Origin: Zhouia spongiae
GTDB taxonomy: Bacteria > Bacteroidota > Bacteroidia > Flavobacteriales > Flavobacteriaceae
DNA: 64,000 nt
Assembly: GCF_022760175.1 (NCBI RefSeq)
Contig: NZ_CP094326.1
Coordinates: 1,538,804 to 1,602,803, forward strand
Reading direction: 5' to 3'
Shown here: piece after piece, positions 63,560 through 64,000 of the stretch
Numbering within the stretch: the first letter of the stretch is position 1
How the letters are laid out: each line of letters begins with the position of its first letter
Position numbers and translations under genes: made by a program
The notes under the pieces: generated by a model
The model's input: the letters and a program-made list of their open reading frames with translations, nothing else
What the model was told of the DNA's origin: nothing
Database searches by the model: none

Positions 63560-64000
63560 ATGCTCAATAAAAGTATCAAATTTTTAATAGAAAATAAATT
63601 GGTAGCCGTACTGCTTCTGGGCCTTTTTGTAGGCTGGGGTATTGTACATGCACCTTTCGATTGGAAAACAGGACTATTGCCAAGAGAGCCCGTGGCAGTA
63701 GACGCAATTCCCGATATTGGAGAAAATCAACAGATCGTTTTTACCAAATGGGACGGTCGCTCTCCGCAAGATATAGAAGATCAGATAACCTATCCATTAA
63801 CAACATCCCTGCTCGGAATACCAGGAGTGAAAACCATTCGTAGTTCCTCCATGTTTGGATTTTCGAGTATCTATGTGATCTTCGAAGAAGATGTGGAATT
63901 TTACTGGAGTCGTAGCCGGATTCTGGAAAAATTAAATTCACTGCCGGCCGGATTACTGCCCGAAGGGGTTTCTCCAAGCCTGGGGCCGGATGCAACAGGA
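63560..64000 (+). CDS. CusA/CzcA-type heavy-metal efflux RND transporter (3' partial)
   Basis: The first 147 residues of an RND inner-membrane pump: an N-terminal helix (IENKLVAVLLLGLFVGWGIV), then LPREPVAVDAIPDIGENQQIVFTKWDGRSPQDIEDQITYPLTT, PGVKTIRSSSMFGFSSIYVIFEE and LPEGVSPSLGPDATG, all matching CusA-family proteins. It exports monovalent or divalent metals from the periplasm with proton energy. The gene runs past the window end, so the metal-specificity residues are not seen. The ATG at 63560 begins the first helix. Confidence 0.93.
   Translation, partial: MLNKSIKFLIENKLVAVLLLGLFVGWGIVHAPFDWKTGLLPREPVAVDAIPDIGENQQIVFTKWDGRSPQDIEDQITYPLTTSLLGIPGVKTIRSSSMFGFSSIYVIFEEDVEFYWSRSRILEKLNSLPAGLLPEGVSPSLGPDATG

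Overview
The window is a 64 kb chromosomal stretch from a member of the Bacteroidota, most likely family Flavobacteriaceae. The evidence is a SusC/SusD pair, DUF4625 lipoproteins, a DnaE carrying its own exonuclease domain, an SDR-type threonine dehydrogenase, a HYC_CC_PP protein in front of a CusA-type pump, promoters of the TTG-N(~19)-TAnnTTTG type, and start codons without clear Shine-Dalgarno sequences. It is mostly ordinary chromosome with several accessory spots. I see no phage, CRISPR array, rRNA or intact insertion sequence.

Layout. 1-8 kb: dnaE (5' end cut by the window edge), a 3D-domain protein, trxA, tRNA-Arg, an AraC-type regulator, an OsmC-like protein and a lone AAA+ ATPase. 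8-14 kb: a probable metal (best guess zinc) acquisition locus. It holds a small His/Cys-rich membrane protein, a ZnuD-like TonB receptor, two His-rich DUF4625 lipoproteins and a lipoprotein that seems to join DUF4625 to an AztD-like propeller. 14-18 kb: cydAB and a methyltransferase between two copies of a 112-bp tRNA-Asn unit. 18-24 kb: rseP, a SCO protein, feoA-feoB with a 44-codon Cys-rich partner, and an orphan lipoprotein. 24-36 kb: gpsA, then a six-gene leftward cluster of asparaginase, alpha-2-macroglobulin, ABM-domain protein, PbpC, MscS and esterase. 36-38 kb: a DUF58 protein and two copies of a 111-bp tRNA-Asp unit around a transposase remnant.

38-43 kb: two DUF3526 ABC permeases whose ATPase gene is broken at a 16-bp tandem duplication, followed by a second copy of the small His/Cys-rich protein family. 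43-53 kb: threonine dehydrogenase, small secreted proteins, an M13 and an M28 peptidase, a TPR protein, a CBS protein, a NUMOD4/HNH protein and a tail-less SSB. 53-63 kb: a polysaccharide utilisation locus (SusC, SusD, GH20 beta-N-acetylhexosaminidase) divergent from a LytS/LytTR two-component pair. 63-64 kb: a HYC_CC_PP protein and the start of a CusA/CzcA-type heavy-metal efflux pump, cut by the window edge.

Metal handling recurs at 8-14, 20-23, 38-42 and 63 kb. The most interesting candidate system is the 8-14 kb locus and its link, through a shared small-protein family, to the damaged ABC transporter at 38-42 kb.
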